Shown: positions 1-13,335, counted from the first letter of the stretch. The stretch is DNA of 64,000 nt from Terebella lapidaria (GCA_949152475.1 OX424555.1:95575515-95639514); one strand, 5' to 3'. Notes: generated from the letters alone by a model not told the origin. Translations and numbers: made by a program.

Positions 1-1137
1 CTTTGAGCCATTTATATCGACTGTCACCGTTTTTGAATAGATAGAGAACTGTTAAGCTGTCTCATTTCACAGATTCCATACGAATCCGAAGTTATATGGA
101 GCTGTGAAGAGGAAAAAATTCAAATGATATGAGAAAAATAATTTGTATAGTATCACAAATCTTATCAGTACTAATCAGATCAGCGCCATAACCGAGAACA
201 GTAGAAACACAATGCATAAGGAATGAGTATGAGAATGCTCATTTCATTCTATGATTATATTTCCAGCACCAATTCGATCACGCGTGAGTGAAGCAAACGT
301 GTATTTCCTTCTTCCAAAAGCGATCTTCTCTACAGAAGCAACTGTGTTTATTATTCAATACAAGATTTAGGGCGTTCGCCGTTTAGTATACAGTTATGAC
401 ATGAAAATGTTTCAGACTGTGGAATGGTTCCATGCGGTCTACACACATTCCCCCGGGGCATTACCGCGTGGAACTAGAATGCAAATCCCATCAATTAAGT
501 TATCAGCCAAATGTAAATGTCTGACATATCATACTAGTCCAATATTTACAGCCCTTCGCCAAATATGGAAATATCGAACAATCAATAATTCTTCATGGAT
601 TTCGACTGTGCAGGATCATAGTTTTAATCCAGTAGATTATACTAAACTGAGCATTATGTATTTAGGAACAATTCGCTAAGCATTTTGATATTTCAGAGAC
701 GACGGAAAGTATACTAATGTGACAAGTATCTCGAAAAAACATCACTGTGTTCTAACGTAGAGTAGAATGGACGACAATCAGGCAGTCTGACTTTGTACCA
801 GCCTGAACAGGGCTCAACAAATCATCTGACGTGAAGCACGACGGAACGGTCCCAAGTTGACCATCTGACAAATGATAAAGTAAAGCCCTGGGCGAGGCTA
901 TATAGATAGATGAGGGTGGGTGAGGAAGTACCTGTCAGGCTAGGCCAAGTGTCCCTGGGTGGCAGGGGGGCAGGGCAGGAAGTACAAGTCCAAACTATAT
1001 ATTGGGATAACATCAGACATCCTCTGGGATCCAGTTCTGGCAAAAGCTCGAGGCATTTGTTTTGATTGACGTATCATATGATAATGAAAGAAATCGAGGT
1101 AAACACATACTTTATTTCAGAACATTTGCAGTGGAAT
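1..1137. other. Intergenic, no gene seen
   Basis: No open frame here resembles a known protein. The stretch is AT-rich except for a G-rich block at about 895-985, where the + strand carries repeated GGTGGG and GGCAGG runs. That block could be regulatory, but nothing in the sequence decides this. Confidence 0.5.
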
Positions 1138-2187
1138 AAAAACTAACTTATCAAAATATTGGTGAACATCTAATAGACGTGGAATCAATACCCAGTATTA
1201 AGTATTCCGAGCGAACAAAACAGGGTCTGTTATCCAATCTCATAGTCCGGGGACAGAAAGTCATATCAGGCATACGAAGTGAAAGAAAACAAAAATGACA
1301 GGGAAACTCATGAATCCCCCAAAATGGCCATTAGGAGGTGAAATCAGGTGTTCCGGAAAGAGTGAGCATTTCCTGCCCCACTAGTGGCACCCGTCATGAA
1401 TTCCCCAAAACTAACATGAAAATAGATCTAGTTGCATGGCAGACATGGATTTGCTGTATTTATCAACCAGATCATGATGACGTCCATAGAATTTCTTAAA
1501 CGAAGCTATAAGTCTTGGTAAAACATATCCTTGTCGCAGCAGTTTAGAGACTAGCTGGGCACTTCGATAGACAAAGTCCTCATATTTGCAACTAGCTCTG
1601 GAATAGCGTATAAGTTGAGAAACAAACACACCATATGCCGGTGACATAGGAATGTTGCTGCTTAGAAAAGGGAAATTGACTATGGAAAAATTGAAATCAT
1701 CACGTTTGTCATATAATCTAGTTGACAGGTTAGAATCATTATCAATCTCCAACCTCAGGTCTAGACAGTTGGAAAAATTAGCGGAGTCTGTAGTATCTTT
1801 AATTTCAAGTTCCTCAGGATATATGACATCCAAATAATCACCAAACTTGGGATTATTTAGCGACAATACATCATCTATGTATCGGGAAGTGAAATTAAAA
1901 TTATATGTTAGTTTCTTAGAACCTCCTCGTTGTAAATGTTGGATAAAATCTGATTCATATGAGTATAAAAACAGGTCTGCCAATAATGGTGCACAGTTTG
2001 TACCCATGGGAATACCAATAGTTTGTTGAAATATTCGACCACCAAATTCCACAAAAATATTATCAATCAGGAAATTAACCATATTTACCACATCTATTTC
2101 AGTATATTTGTATGGGGCATCAGAGTCGCCTTTAACAAAATAAGCGGTATTATATTTAACTACAATTGAACACAATGCATTGTCCTA
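1138..2187 (-). mobile_element. Penelope-type retroelement, broken 3' portion
   Basis: Read on the minus strand, this is the end of a reverse transcriptase frame followed by about 270 bp of untranslated tail. The tail, from about 1400 down to 1138, has the words GGGGCAGGAAATGCTC and CTTTCCGGAACACCTGAT just after the frame, and the same words recur at 6949-7165 in the other orientation. From memory of the family, this frame-plus-tail arrangement is abundant in mollusc genomes, where the enzyme groups with Penelope-like elements. The copy lacks the front of the element and is a dead fragment. A 35-bp piece of its 3' end (1138-1172) recurs at 2217-2252, just beyond the front edge of the coding part. 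Assignment to the reverse transcriptase class is secure; assignment to the Penelope clade is probable. Confidence 0.72.
1411..2187 (-). pseudogene. Reverse transcriptase fragment (Penelope-like)
   Basis: This is the C-terminal two thirds of a reverse transcriptase palm and thumb. The segment GIPMGTNCAPLLADL is the conserved motif before the active site, and SRYIDDVLS carries the catalytic YIDD. The downstream words YDKRDDFNFSI and SQLIRYSRA are typical of the Penelope-like relatives of telomerase. No GIY-YIG endonuclease domain is visible after the end of the frame. The first methionine in a computed frame would be a TTG codon, so no true start exists here and the front of the protein is absent. 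The piece is a remnant and not an active gene. Confidence 0.8.
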
Positions 2188-2271
2188 TGATTAAAATATT
2201 TGCCTATCAGAGCAATGAAAACTAACTTTTTAAAATATTGGTGAACACCTAAAACACAATGCATTGTCCTA
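2169..2271. repeat. 19-bp direct repeat bounding a 65-bp insertion
   Basis: The 19-bp word beginning AACACAATGCATTG occurs at 2169-2187 and again, identically, at 2253-2271. Between them lie 65 bp, most of which (2217-2252) is a near copy of the 3' end of the neighbouring retroelement at 1138-1172. The arrangement looks like a small retroelement end inserted with a 19-bp target duplication. Alternatively it is a remnant of the partial tandem copies that Penelope-like elements often form. Confidence 0.6.
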
Positions 2272-4669
2272 AGCGTACCCAGAGTTCGGCCAGTTTGAGT
2301 AGTGATATGTTTTCGCAGTTAAAATAATGAGACCCAATTGTTCTTTTCTGATATATACAATAAACAGATGTGTGTGTTTGTCATATTTTCGTTCTCATGC
2401 AATTGAATGCAGACACCTGGACACATATCCACGACTAAACACAGGGCACGTTCTCATGTTGAGCACCACATATCAGTAAACTATCATCCACATGTCCTCA
2501 CGAACATCCCAAGGGACACCGACCACGTCACAATCGTTTCCTTGGTAACTGTCAACTTCGACGTACGAGGAAATGACGAGGTACCTTCGCTAGAGGCCGC
2601 TCCCAGACGCACGTCATACACGGCACAGGAAGAGAAGCTGCTTTATTCATTAGCAGGAAATAGTAAGGTCAAGACTTTATTTCCTATGGTTAGACAATTG
2701 GGCATTATTTACTATTGCCGGGCATTTGTGGGGGGAACTTCTGGCTTCATTGTCGACTGCATCTAGTGAATGAGTAGAATGAATCATTTGAACAAACCGG
2801 CGACATATTGTGTACACATTAGTATATGTAGTAACTGTGTTTCTATTGCAAAATGTTGTACTTTACGTTTGTTATTGGAATCATCAAGATTCGGCTGTAT
2901 TGGTGGTAATAGATTACTTTCACCACTGATATTTTGATCATGTCAAATGAACGATTAATAAATATGAAGGCAACTACCAATCCCGAACTTGCGAAGTATT
3001 GCTATCTCATGTCGACCACCATATTGATTGCCCACGTTTTCTCACCACAGATTGGACAATTCCTTGATGCCTTCAACTGTCAATTAAAACCTCAATGTTT
3101 GATGACCTCACTATCGATCTCAGACACGGTCTTCCCAAGAAGGTGATGAATATTATACACGGAGTTGACACACAGAAGAAAATAGATCCCCTGTGGACAG
3201 ATATAATACATTGTATGGGGAGAAAACAAGTTTGAACAAAATGAAACAAAACAATGTTACCATTATCAAGCCCATACATGGTATCACATGCAGGCAAGCA
3301 AGAAATTTTAAAAACAAAACCACTGACGTCTGTGACAAAACCGCATGTCGAGTAGTGTTGTCTCTAATAGACCTGGAGGAATTAGTGAACATGTAGGCCC
3401 TACACATATGACATGCCTATTGAGTTACGATGAGTATTGCTGAAGGTGGTGGTAGATTTAGATGGATGGATATGTGGGCGTCTTTATTGTATAAATTTAG
3501 TCAGAAATGGTATATAACCAATTACTCCTGAGAATTTTGTGATATATGTTAATGGATTAGAGCTGTTGTGCTTCCGGTCAAGTCAACGCCCTGTCGTTTT
3601 GACAACCGTGAGATCCTCGCATGTCACACATGGGTTCCCCATCATGTTTGAGGTTAGCCTGCTTCCAGGTGTGTTGTAGATCTACAAGGCTTCGGTTTTA
3701 CCACTATTACCGTGATGCACCCCATGTTAACATTCTGGATTGTTATCATGACAAAAGAACTATTTACACCAGCACGCCAATATCCCAGGTGATGTGCAGA
3801 TGTATACATTGCAAATGCTCAGCAAATTAAGAAGGCCTCTCAATGATCTCTCGAAATTCAAGAACTGTAATTGTCTGGAAAAGGGTAATCCAAATCATAT
3901 ATATTTCATGATGCATATCGAAAAATACAGTTTGTACATCCAGAACATATTATGTACAACTTTGACATATACTGGGTCGGAAATATGAACTACTCTCATT
4001 TCCAATATGGTAAATTTCGAAATCCGGGTGCATCCCAGGATCAGGCTATTGTTCATTTGTTCATCCCGTGAAACAACCTTTCCATTCACATCAGGAAGAG
4101 CAACACTAGTCGGCCTAATTTCAATTAATGTTTTCATTTCTCCAGCTAATGTTTCCAAATAGAACTCCAAATGTTTCATCTGCATTCACAAGCTTTATGG
4201 AGTTTTCGTAAACAATGAGATCTTCATGAGGACACACATGCACTTATTATCGACTGGAGTCAGGGTGTCTACATAATATCCATAAATGGGCAGTTTTTTA
4301 CCCTCACAGTCACGGAATATTAATATGATCCAGGGGAGACAAATAACGCACACTCCTCATTAGGACTACATGTGTTTATGACTCATGGATTGTGGCGGAC
4401 ATCAGCATGATACCTCGACATTTCGAGGGTGAGATAATAGGTATAATTACTCCATACCATCAACTCAGAGGCCTTTTGCTTTGTGAATGGGTACCTAATG
4501 TGTTTGTCATACACCTATGGCGTGGGTTTGTTCTGGATTTCTGAATTGTTCTGGTAGGTTTTTGGGCACCAGCATGCTAATTATATCTAGTGTACAAATG
4601 AAACACATATATTTCACACACTATCTGTCCCCATGATTTCAGTGAGCCTTTAGTTGTCCATATTTGGTC
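2272..4669. other. Intergenic, no gene seen
   Basis: The longest open frame (2407-2766, 119 codons, true ATG) has no recognisable domain or family words, so it is not called as a gene. The rest is AT-rich with stops in every frame. One copy of a dispersed repeat lies at 2836-2925. Confidence 0.5.
2836..2925 (+). repeat. Dispersed repeat family R1, copy 1
   Basis: This copy contains TTTCTATTGCAAAATG, then GGAATCATCAAGATT, then TATTGGTGGTAATAGATT. The same words in the same order and orientation occur at 63066-63160. More diverged forms occur at 55541-55630 and 4670-4730. The family could be the conserved end of a non-autonomous element; no terminal inverted repeat or poly(A) is evident. Confidence 0.65.
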
Positions 4670-4730
4670 GGGTTTTATTTTAGGTATATTATTGTCATCA
4701 TCAAGATCTGTTTGTGTTGGTGGCTAACAA
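4670..4730 (+). repeat. Dispersed repeat family R1, diverged copy
   Basis: This copy carries TTGTCATCATCAAGATCTG followed by GTGTTGGTGGCTAACAA, matching the middle of the R1 copy at 2836-2925 with several changes. It is the most diverged of the four copies in the window. Confidence 0.45.
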
Positions 4731-6948
4731 TTTTCACAACCAGTCCCTAATTGACCTCAAGATAACTTGCCAGGCCGTTATCAAACTATACCTACACTAA
4801 TAAAGTGTTACCATTACTCTAAGTACCATGAAAGACAAATAGTCAAAGGGCTAAAACAGGTTGCCGGAGAAATGTATAGTGTTGAGCCACAACTGTTTTC
4901 ACCAAAATTGCTATTTCAACCATTCAGGTAATTGAGAGTCAAATTCAAGGTCACCACTGTGACCATCATACACGATTTTTCCTTTTGAAAGTGCCAATAT
5001 TTGAAGCTCTATCTTGAATTATCCTGAAATTTTACTCCGCACAACCATTATGAAGGAAAAATGGGAGTCTTATCACGAACGGAATAGCCAGTTGAATAGT
5101 GGCTTATCTGGAACGGAAAAAATGTTTTTCAACCCAACCGTCGAAAAATAAAAATGACCACCATACGATGACCGGCGATTCATCATGTTCATGGGTAGCA
5201 CATCTTAATATATATATCTCACAGGGGTACATATATGCGAAGTCTTGTGCATCAATAAGAAAAGAAATTCACTGTACAGATATTGAGAAAACTACCGACA
5301 AAGTCCAAAATTGGCCGTTTTTCATCATAAACAGTCACCATTTTTAACAAAATGTGAAACACAAAAACTGAAATATACCTTACTTTTGAAATATTTTCAG
5401 GAATTTCTTTGGCAAAATGACAAAAAAAATGAAATGAATCTTTCAAGGCGAAAATGTGGACAACGAACGACGGATTAAATGCCTACTGTATATACATAGT
5501 ATCGGAGAAGAAAAGTATATTTTATAGAGAACCAAGAGCTTCTAATGAATTTGTGATGAAATTGCAGGGTAACACGACCATATACATGTTATTATTTGTT
5601 TTGACATATGCTCTTCGTATAATACAATTCTATCGGGTGTTGATCCTGTATGATATAATTAGCTCAACGTTCAAGGCGTCAGTCCAGACACTTATTTGTG
5701 TGATTGTAGTGTTATCGTCAACTGGGCTTGCTAATGTGATTGTCAGTTCCTACATAGTCTGAATACTGTCTGTCTACATCGAACTCATATCAAATCTCAT
5801 GCAGATGCCAGAATCACATTGGGCCCCAAACCCACAAATCAATAATCATACATAATAATGGTATATCTGAGGACAAATGAGGGTCTGGAGAACACCCTGA
5901 TTATTCTGACAATGCCTCGTTAGGGTCTGCCCCAATTACTAACGGTTAACTCCATTTGGTCTCGATGTGTTGTACCAAGAAGAGACGCGACAAAATAAGC
6001 ATGTGATTTCTAGATGGATTCTCAGCGAGATTGTGAAGACTATTGACTTTAGTTGGGACATGAACCCTCCTTAGATTGTGAGAATATTTGCATGTTCAGT
6101 GCTTGAAGTAGAATTGTTATACTCTAAACATGTAGTATGTGTTTTACCATCGCTTGTGCGACCAATCTGAATTTCTAGCAAATGCGTACGTATATTACAT
6201 GATACATGTTTCTATTAGTTGAAACAATTTAATAAAATCACGCTTTGCAATAAAGTGCAAGAAATATCAACACGTGATTCTTTGGCGGCCAAAACCCTCA
6301 CAGGCTCACACCACAAATGTCATATTCCACAGAATAAAATGTCAAATTCCACAGAATAATATAGCAGATGTCACCAGATTATAATACGAGATGTCAGCAG
6401 GTGCCGAGAATTCGGTACCGTTTTATATTTCGAGGGAGCCGTTATATCACCAGCCACCGAAGTGTGTGGTCCTGTAATAGTCTCACGACGCCGTAGATGT
6501 CCAGTTCACTGGCGCCTAGCTGGCGGGTTATCCACCCCAGGCTCACACATAATGACACCAATGTTAGGCAAATTGACCGGTGCATAACTTTTATCAATGT
6601 GATATTATTGATAGTTGTTTCAACCAGCCGTATTTTGTTGTCTGTGATAAGGTATATGAAATTTTATTATCTCATGATCCTAATAGAGTGCTGTTGTTTT
6701 ATTGCAATATTCCAGTTGTTTGAAGTGGCCTTGTGGGATCGGTGACCCACCCACCTGGATGGGTATATCTTTGTTATTTAGTCTATGATATTTCAATTTT
6801 CGGTACTTTTTGTGCCTCATTGATGTTTCGCTGTTCGACAAACGATAGTTTCAAATCAGAAATTGTTTTCAACATCTAGTATGGCTCAAACAGAGAATAC
6901 GGGCCTACTACATGGTGTCCAAAAAGTCACTGTGCAATTCAAACTTTA
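4731..6948. other. Intergenic, no gene seen
   Basis: No recognisable coding sequence. A 21-bp word with the core ATTCCACAGAATA is present twice at 6316-6336 and 6338-6358, a simple 22-bp tandem duplication with one change. Confidence 0.5.
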
Positions 6949-7165
6949 TGTGGCAGGAAATGCTCACTCTTTCCGGAACACCTGATTTCACCCCTTTGTG
7001 GCCATATAATATGGGGGTTCATGAAATTGCATTTAAATTTTCTCGATTTTGCCTGACACTGGACTTTGAGATTGGATAATGGACTCGGTTTTGTTTGCTC
7101 GGATACTGTATACTTGGGTATTGTTTCCATGTTTATTACGTGCAAACTGATAAAATTAATTGTAT
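6949..7165 (+). mobile_element. 3' tail fragment of the same Penelope-type family
   Basis: The + strand reads TGGCAGGAAATGCTCACT, then TTTCCGGAACACCTGATTTC, then GAGATTGGATAA, TTTTGTTTGCTCGGATACT and GGGTATTG. This is the same order as the reverse complement of 1138-1400. The homology starts at about 6949 and fades after about 7165. No reverse transcriptase sequence precedes it, so it is a short tail-only insertion in the opposite orientation to the copy at 1138-2187. The two tails differ at many positions, so both are old. Confidence 0.7.
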
Positions 7166-10100
7166 TGCATATATTCATTATGTGATCACATGATCATAAT
7201 GATATCAAGTACATGTCCTACCCAATCCTCCACAGAAACATATTTTTGGTAGATCCACTTCAGGCTAGGCATACGTAGAGTATGGGACTATTTTTTTTAC
7301 CGGAAATGATATTTTTAGTTCAACACATACTGAGTCACGAATAATGATATTTTACAGAGGTTCAATAAGACTTTAGAAGAAAATACATCTTTGGAGATAA
7401 GACAAAACCATCACAACAATGTGTCTGTGTAAATCAAAATTAAGAACACAAATAGTGCGGAAACTAGCTTTGCTGAACTTTGCAAACGGAGGACACCTCA
7501 ACGAAGTCTGAAACAAAAATTCGACAAATCTCAAGATTTATTTTCGTTCCATATATGCTATGTTCATATTTCTCAACAATGTCTTTTTTTCTATATTCTC
7601 AACAATGCAACACCTTGAATTCATGTACAAACTGGGATGATGGCTGCTATTATATGGCTATTATCTGGAAAAAAAATATCAGTACACGGTGACTTTTTGA
7701 AAACCATGTATAATAATTGCTCAAGATTTAAAACATGTTGAAGCTGAAGACATGTTGAATACAATTGAACATGAAATAAGTTTGAAAACGGTTGAACGAA
7801 GAAGTTCAGCATATCTAACCTGTCCCAAAACAAATTTGTTTGACAACATTTACCCGCGAGATGACGAGGGGCAGTTTATAGTGTGACGATGTGACCTCTG
7901 GCGTGATAGGAATGAGCTCATCAGTTGTCAGCGGCCCGGGTTTGTTGACAGGGTGACAGTGAGGAGGCAGGGTGGACACCTGTCTGTTTGGGTGGGGCCG
8001 GACTGTCTGGGGGGTGACGGGTCGGACAGAGGGGCGGAATGTGACCCCCCCAGGCCAGAATGCATGGATACAGTATACGTTGATACGCATGCATAATGTG
8101 CATCTAATAACAACTAAAGAGGACATTTTCCATAAAGCATTGAATTTGTGAATGAATAAAAGCGAGAGTTTTGGGGGTATTCCTCAAGGAAATTATAATT
8201 TCAGTAAGTAATATTTTATCACACAGCGCACATCGATGTTCTATAGGTTTATAGGTAAATGTGGCTTGCAAATCAAAATATGGGAATGAATGGCAATACA
8301 ATTTACCGCTGTTTCTGCGTCCTCGTGTATTTTATTTAATGGCTTTTTGCCGAGAATCTGATCGGTGTCCTGTTTTCGAAGTAACTTAATATGGTTTCGA
8401 ACGTCATTTGTACCATGATTCTGTAGTTACAATGTAGTTTTTCTGCCGGCGTAGGTGTAATTTAATCAGGACCTGTGTATGGCAATGTACTCCGTTTTAT
8501 GACGAAGGCCTGGTCCGGGTATAATTGACCCTGGAATCATAAGCTGTTCCGTGTCACTGTCGCTGACTCGGTGTTTAGTCGTTACCGTGGTTTGATGTAG
8601 TAGGGCCGGACGCTTCTTCTTGGGTTCGGAAAATCAGGGGCGTGGTCAGAATCCATAAATGCACACTACTAAGGTTGAAGTAGTATGGAAAAATAACTGA
8701 AATCACTGAAAATAATCACTATCAGTCATTTGTCAGCAACTGAACATTTTGGATTGTTGAACAGAAATCCACACATCATCAATATAACTAATGACATGTG
8801 AAAATCATTCTGCTTGCCGATTGTTTAAGCTATTTTACCTAATTGGTCCGAAATTTGTACATCTGAAATTTTGAAAAAAAACGGATACATGTATTGTACA
8901 ATAACCAGGAGGCACTCCAGGGCATCTCAGCATATTCCATAGTCACTATGCACATGATTACATTGCACACACGGTTACCATGGCATTAACTCGCTAGGGG
9001 GTCTCGTCACCGAGGCAATTGATCAAACTTAACATGCGTGGTTGTTCCCATTAATTGGTATTAATGGCTTTTAAATATATTTCAACGAAACATATAAAAT
9101 ACAGTTACGTATGTAATGTCAAAACATTATTTCAAGCTGTCTAAATAATACCTTGTATTTTATCGCAATTAATGTGTCATATCTAAACACGATGTCTATA
9201 GTTAACATCACATGGCCTAAAGGAAAGAGTCTGGTCACTCGTCATTGCTTCGGGGCGGACAGAATCTATCGCTGGTCAAATGCCCCACACCCGCATGAAT
9301 TGTTCGTCTTCATATCAACAGATGGCGGTCATTAACATAATTGATCGATCAAAATCAAATTTAAGGACAAAGGAGAGACACCCGGTCTGTTATAAGGACA
9401 ATTTATAGCATCCATGTAGATATTTGTACCACCGAATGTCCTTAGCAAAGTCTGCCATGTGATCCTGGGAGTTAACACCAACAAGTGCCACCTGGTGAGA
9501 GAACTGTTCCCTCAGGCACTGGTCATGTGAGCTTTGGGCATTTGTTCTGAGTGTGTCTACCAAAAACTAAACTGAAACTTTCATATCATATACTTCTGTA
9601 GTCTGATCTATATGTATGTTTATATAGCATATATGCCGCTTTGTTAGTATCATTCACTGCCATCAATTTATTTTGTCCTTGGTATCAGAATTAGACCAGG
9701 CATTATATTCAAGTGTGCAGGTCCATCGTGACAGTTCACTGTTCCAACGGGCAAAGGCACGTAGGAGATCAAGTTTGTCACGATTTAATTCCATCCACGC
9801 TGTCTTTAATCCAATTCAAGGCCGGAAAACTAGCCCTAGGTTTTAGAATACTGAACGCTAATTTACTGTAATAGTAGCTTTCTTGGTTCCAATTTCTGAA
9901 GGGAATATTTGAGGAGATGAGAGTAATTAGTCTGGCTGCTTAAAAGGATAACCACACACCGCTTTCCCAAAGTAACGTACGGGGCGGAAATGTGAAACCA
10001 TATCCATGGAACGTTATTTCCTTTTCGTTCTGACGTCACGAAGCGAAGACGTGCATCTATATTGAGAAAGAAAGTAACATTTCATATAGTACGTTCCAAT

Positions 10101-12750
10101 GAGCAATACACTATTTCATGCGCTTCATTTTGGATTTCTAAATTGCTTCACCCCGTTTGTTGGGCATTCGTGCACTAATTTCACAATGTGTACAGTACAA
10201 ACAACTACATGTATATAGTTTAGACACGGTCTTCCCTGATGACCCACTGTGGGTGATATAGTTGATAACCGACATAGGTGATAACCGGATATTGAACACT
10301 TCAGTAAATGTTCTGATTTCATCAACTAAGTCGTGATGTCCATATTATTTTTTCTTATGGTTTAAATCTGAACTTGTTGCTTACGTCTTCTTTTTACTGT
10401 TTGCACCAATGATCCGGGAATCATAGATACCAGACTCTGGTTTTATACATTGAGTGCCCAAGAAAATACTTCGAAACAAAGTTGTTGTGAGGTTTTTGGC
10501 CTTGGCTGACACCTACACTGTAGATCTACAATATGTGGGTTATGTTTTTGTTAACGAGGCTGTGTCGTCTGAATGTCGTGATGTACCACGTGACCTTGAC
10601 ATGACACCACGTGACAGGTCTCGCGCGGACGCTTGTCGACGACATGTTTGTGAGCTGTAACACGTGGACAACTCGAGCCGTTGCCATGACATTGAGGCCC
10701 ATCAATCACGATGGCGAGTTGTTTCGATGTTACCGGACAACTGTGTCAAAAGTTACATGACACCAAAGGGCAAGTGTCTTGTACCATTTTGCTAGACATT
10801 GGATGGGGAATGTTTGTGAAACAACGGGGCTTAATTCGTATCTGTATGGTAGCTTTTGGTGTAAACGGACCGGGAATGCTTCCACATGACTTAGTTAATA
10901 AAAGTGAATAAGGAATGTAAATTATCACTAAGCCTACTTTGATATATATATATATATAGGCCTAGCATATCATTATTCACCGTGCACAGGCCTGAACATA
11001 TTTAATTTCATGATGGGACACGTCTGATTTAACGTGTATATCATACATGCGGACAGAACATAGGGATACATCATTCAGATACATATTGCTAGTAGTTGTA
11101 AAGCATTATGTATTCCTGTTCACTCGTGCTAACAGGCAAATTATAGCATTGAACTGGTGTGACAAAGTTGTTGCTCTCTAGCCATGACGGACATTCTTCT
11201 TGTTCAACTCCACGGTTCTGCGACTCTGTGACACAATAATTGAATGTTCTATTGAACCATGTTCTATGATGATTACGGACAGTACGCTTCTTGACGGATC
11301 ATTTGTTTCTCCCTTTGAACTTCCGAACAGACTAGTAGGGATCAAATATTAATTTCATCTCCGATAGTCACATGCTCTGATCCTTGCGCCCTGTGGTTAT
11401 GTTTTGTCCCTGTGGGGCTATGCTACTTGTATTAATTAATTGCCCCGTATCTGGCATGGTCCAACACCATTCGAGCCAGCGTGCATGACACATCACCATA
11501 GATCAATGGTAGAGAATGACTGAGCCACATCGACTTCCAAACGTATACAATCGACAATGTTATCTGTATGGCATTGTCACAATAACGAGAGGTTTTCCGG
11601 AACGATTTTTTTTACACTTGTTAACTTCATACGTTTCTTCAAAGACAGTTCTTTGGGGGACGTGAAGTATTCACATCCAATCCATCCTCCATAAATTGAT
11701 TATAGTATTGTTCATCCTATTAAGGCACACTAAGCTGTATGTTTCTTGCTCTGTATTACAGACGATCACTCACTGATCACGTGATTCCGACTAAGACGTG
11801 TGTAGAAAGTTATTTCCGGTTCCGGTGAGTAATGATTCACGTTGCACAAAACGCAGACTGTCTGTCGCCTCTGGTGCTATCACGGTGGGAATTCAAAACT
11901 TTAGCCGGAAATCACATGGTAAACCTATTAGGGGCAACACGACGTATGTCTCACAAGTTTGTCAGCCGTTTATAGGCTGCTTATGATTATACATATAAGT
12001 GTAGCTGAAAAAGGTACTTGGACGGTGATGGTCAGACATAATGTATCGTCAGCACGGTATGTAACATTTTTTGTGGGTGACATCTATACCGGATTAAGTG
12101 GATGAGTGTCCCATAATTCAATGCAAGTCTTCGGTAATGTATTTTGCGAAAATATAGCCTGTATAAATTGTATTGTGGTGCAACGTTTTACTTCGCATTA
12201 AGAAGCTTTGTTTTACGAGGATTCTCCTCTGTGAACGATATCCCCTGCCTAATCCCTACGTCAGACAACGTCTAAATCCCGGACGTGGCAGGGACCCGGA
12301 CCTCCAAACGAGACAATATGTTCCTAGAAGGCAGCGAACGAGAGCCGTAAATTGTCCGTTCTTGTCCCATGCGGTAATCTGGACCGGCCGAACATAGACA
12401 ATAGTTGGCGCTATCTACTATAGGGGAATATCCTGGGGCCGACAGATATACCTGGACCAGTCATCCATATTTGATAGGAGATGAGAGCCAGGATTAGGCA
12501 GGTCTGGGTCAATTAGAAAAGATAGTAAAACCTAGCAACTTAGGGCAAGGAATGTGGCCTATCGCTTGTGGCATATTCTAGAGATATCCAAACAAAAGAA
12601 TTGTCGTTTTATATATGAGACAAACAAAGTTACATACTGGAATTGTGATATTTATTGCATGCATTTGCAATATTTGACTTTATATATCCACATTAATAAT
12701 CAACTACTGCATGGTGATCAAGATGTGCAATGTCTGTGATGTGCACAGAC
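7166..12750. other. Intergenic, no gene seen
   Basis: There is no credible gene in 5.6 kb. Notable composition: a G-rich block on the + strand at about 7930-8060, a (TA) run at 10942-10958, a cluster of CACGTG sites at 10587-10666, and a GC-richer block at about 12235-12510. Open frames of 60-100 codons occur but show no family resemblance. Confidence 0.5.
10587..10666. promoter_or_regulatory. Cluster of three CACGTG E-boxes
   Basis: CACGTG occurs at 10587-10592, 10608-10613 and 10661-10666. The first two are embedded in the identical word CCACGTGAC and are spaced 21 bp, or two helical turns. CACGTG is the core bound by bHLH-zipper proteins such as USF, Myc and MITF/TFE. Function is inference; no gene start is recognised nearby. 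Confidence 0.3.
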
Positions 12751-13335
12751 TGTGAAATAGCATAACACCTCTGCCACATCAGGAAATATTCACTGTAATA
12801 TCGCCTCACAGTGGAATAGTATAACACGACTGCCACATCAGTAAATGTGCCCTGTAATATCGCCTCACAGTGAGATAGTAAAACACCACTGCCACATCAG
12901 GAAATATTCCCTGTAATATCGCCTCGCAGTGAAATAGTATTACATCACTGCCACATCAGGAAATGTTCCCTGTAATATCGCCTCACCGTGAAATAGTAAA
13001 ACACCACTGGCATATCAGGAAATGTTCCCTGTAATATCGCCTCACAGTGAAATAGTAAAACACCACTGTCATATCAGTAAATGTTCCCTGTAATATTGCC
13101 TCACAGTGAAATAGTAAAACACCACTGCCACATCAGGAAATGTTCCCTGTAATATCGCCTCACAGTGAAATAGTAAAACACCACTGTCATATCAGTAAAT
13201 GTTCCCTGTAATATTGCCTCACAGTGAAATAGTAAAACACCACTGCCACATCAGGAAATGTTCCCTGTAATATTGCCTCACAGTGAAAGAGTAAAACACC
13301 ACTGCCACATAGGAAATGTTCCCTGTAATATCGCC
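12751..13335 (+). repeat. 59-bp minisatellite, ten units
   Basis: Ten head-to-tail units of 59 bp are seen, with consensus words TGAAATAGTAAAACACCACT, GCCACATCAGGAAATGTTCC and CTGTAATATCGCCTCACAG. Units 1-4 are the most diverged. Units 6 and 8 share variants (GTCATATCAGTAA and ATTGCC) that units 5 and 7 lack, so the inner part shows a 118-bp two-unit periodicity. The last unit is one base short and loses the pattern at its end. Confidence 0.93.

Noticed and set aside
2407-2766. 119-codon frame with a true ATG
   Set aside because: The translation shows no known motif, signal peptide or repeat. Nothing nearby suggests a promoter or other exons.
7815-8126. Proline-rich minus-strand frames
   Set aside because: Overlapping frames in all three phases across a G-rich block indicate composition and not coding.
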